A stretch of 64,000 bases of DNA. It comes from Acidobacteriota bacterium. Its GTDB lineage: Bacteria > Acidobacteriota > Blastocatellia > Pyrinomonadales > Pyrinomonadaceae. The stretch covers positions 62,001 to 126,000 of the forward strand of contig JAHBSK010000003.1 of assembly GCA_019639175.1 (NCBI GenBank), read 5' to 3'. Positions 63,964 through 64,000 of the stretch are shown here, one piece after another. The notes beneath the pieces are model-generated. The model worked only from the letters and a program-made list of their open reading frames with translations. It was not told the DNA's origin and searched no databases. Both the position numbers and the translations under genes were made by a program. Every line of letters starts with the position of its first letter. The first letter of the stretch is position 1.

Positions 63964-64000
63964 TCACTTCGCATAATCGAAAACGATATTGGCAAATGCC
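63964..64000 (-). CDS. Possible 3' end of a minus-strand gene cut by the window edge
   Basis: Read on the minus strand the last 37 bases encode AFANIVFDYAK and a TGA stop. It is in frame to the window edge, but so short that it may be chance. Product cannot be named. Confidence 0.3.
   Translation of the reverse strand, partial: AFANIVFDYAK

Overview
The window looks like a chromosomal segment from a Gram-negative, probably aerobic soil or sediment bacterium of the Acidobacteriota, most likely class Blastocatellia (Pyrinomonadaceae-like). This placement is inferred from gene content: a T6SS, heme A synthase, inositol-3-phosphate synthase, a secreted delta-60/PT-linker/FG-GAP giant of a kind common in that group, FHA proteins, and roughly half G+C by eye. 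No rRNA, tRNA or CRISPR array was recognised.

Layout. (a) 57-15845, all minus strand: a partial type VI secretion cluster. In transcription order it has a small membrane protein, three paralogous FHA-membrane-(pseudo)lytic transglycosylase proteins, a YkgJ-like cysteine-cluster protein, then tssK, tssL, tssM, tagJ/impE, tssA, tssB and tssC. Hcp, VgrG, ClpV and TssE/F/G must lie left of the window or elsewhere. (b) 15879-23092: cystathionine beta-synthase; an operon of thiO, a TlpA-like protein, a methyltransferase and a glycerophosphodiesterase; NAD-type isocitrate dehydrogenase; a small secreted protein. (c) 23124-27295: a secreted copper-radical (galactose/glyoxal) oxidase, a DoxX-like membrane protein, aminopeptidase P. 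(d) 27445-31638, plus strand: queE, two class A beta-lactamase-like proteins, two unknowns and queC, tightly packed as one operon. (e) 31632-33168: an insertion sequence with a 17-18 bp target duplication, inserted in the palindrome at the end of queC, directly beside a VapBC-type module (33203-33885).

(f) 33889-43532: small secreted or membrane unknowns, an M16 peptidase, glutamine-dependent NAD synthetase, a receiver-HATPase fusion, a DUF374 acyltransferase, heme A synthase, TlyA rRNA methyltransferase, DUF5522 and an ArsR regulator. (g) 43764-46701: a single-ring Clp-like AAA+ ATPase behind a structured leader, and inositol-3-phosphate synthase. (h) 46934-49915: the modular secreted beta-propeller protein. 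(i) 50050-55810: GH57 branching enzyme with a zinc-ribbon membrane protein, a secreted unknown, a ParE/RelE-type toxin module and a DUF4912 protein. (j) 55945-59517: a glycosyltransferase 9 / ICMT-like / DUF3108 envelope operon and a divergent FHA-GGDEF diguanylate cyclase. (k) 59626-63175: PilN-, PilO-, TIG/PilP-like and pseudopilin genes of a type II secretion or type IV pilus machine. (l) 63361-63843: dps behind a strong promoter overlapped by a PerR/Fur-like 7-1-7 palindrome.

How it works together: much of the window serves the envelope and export (T6SS, T2SS/T4P-like platform, lipid and sugar transfer, secreted oxidase and propeller). The most unusual part is the FHA trio in the T6SS locus. 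One member keeps a full lytic-transglycosylase active site, while two have kept the fold's C-terminal signature but lost the catalytic glutamate.
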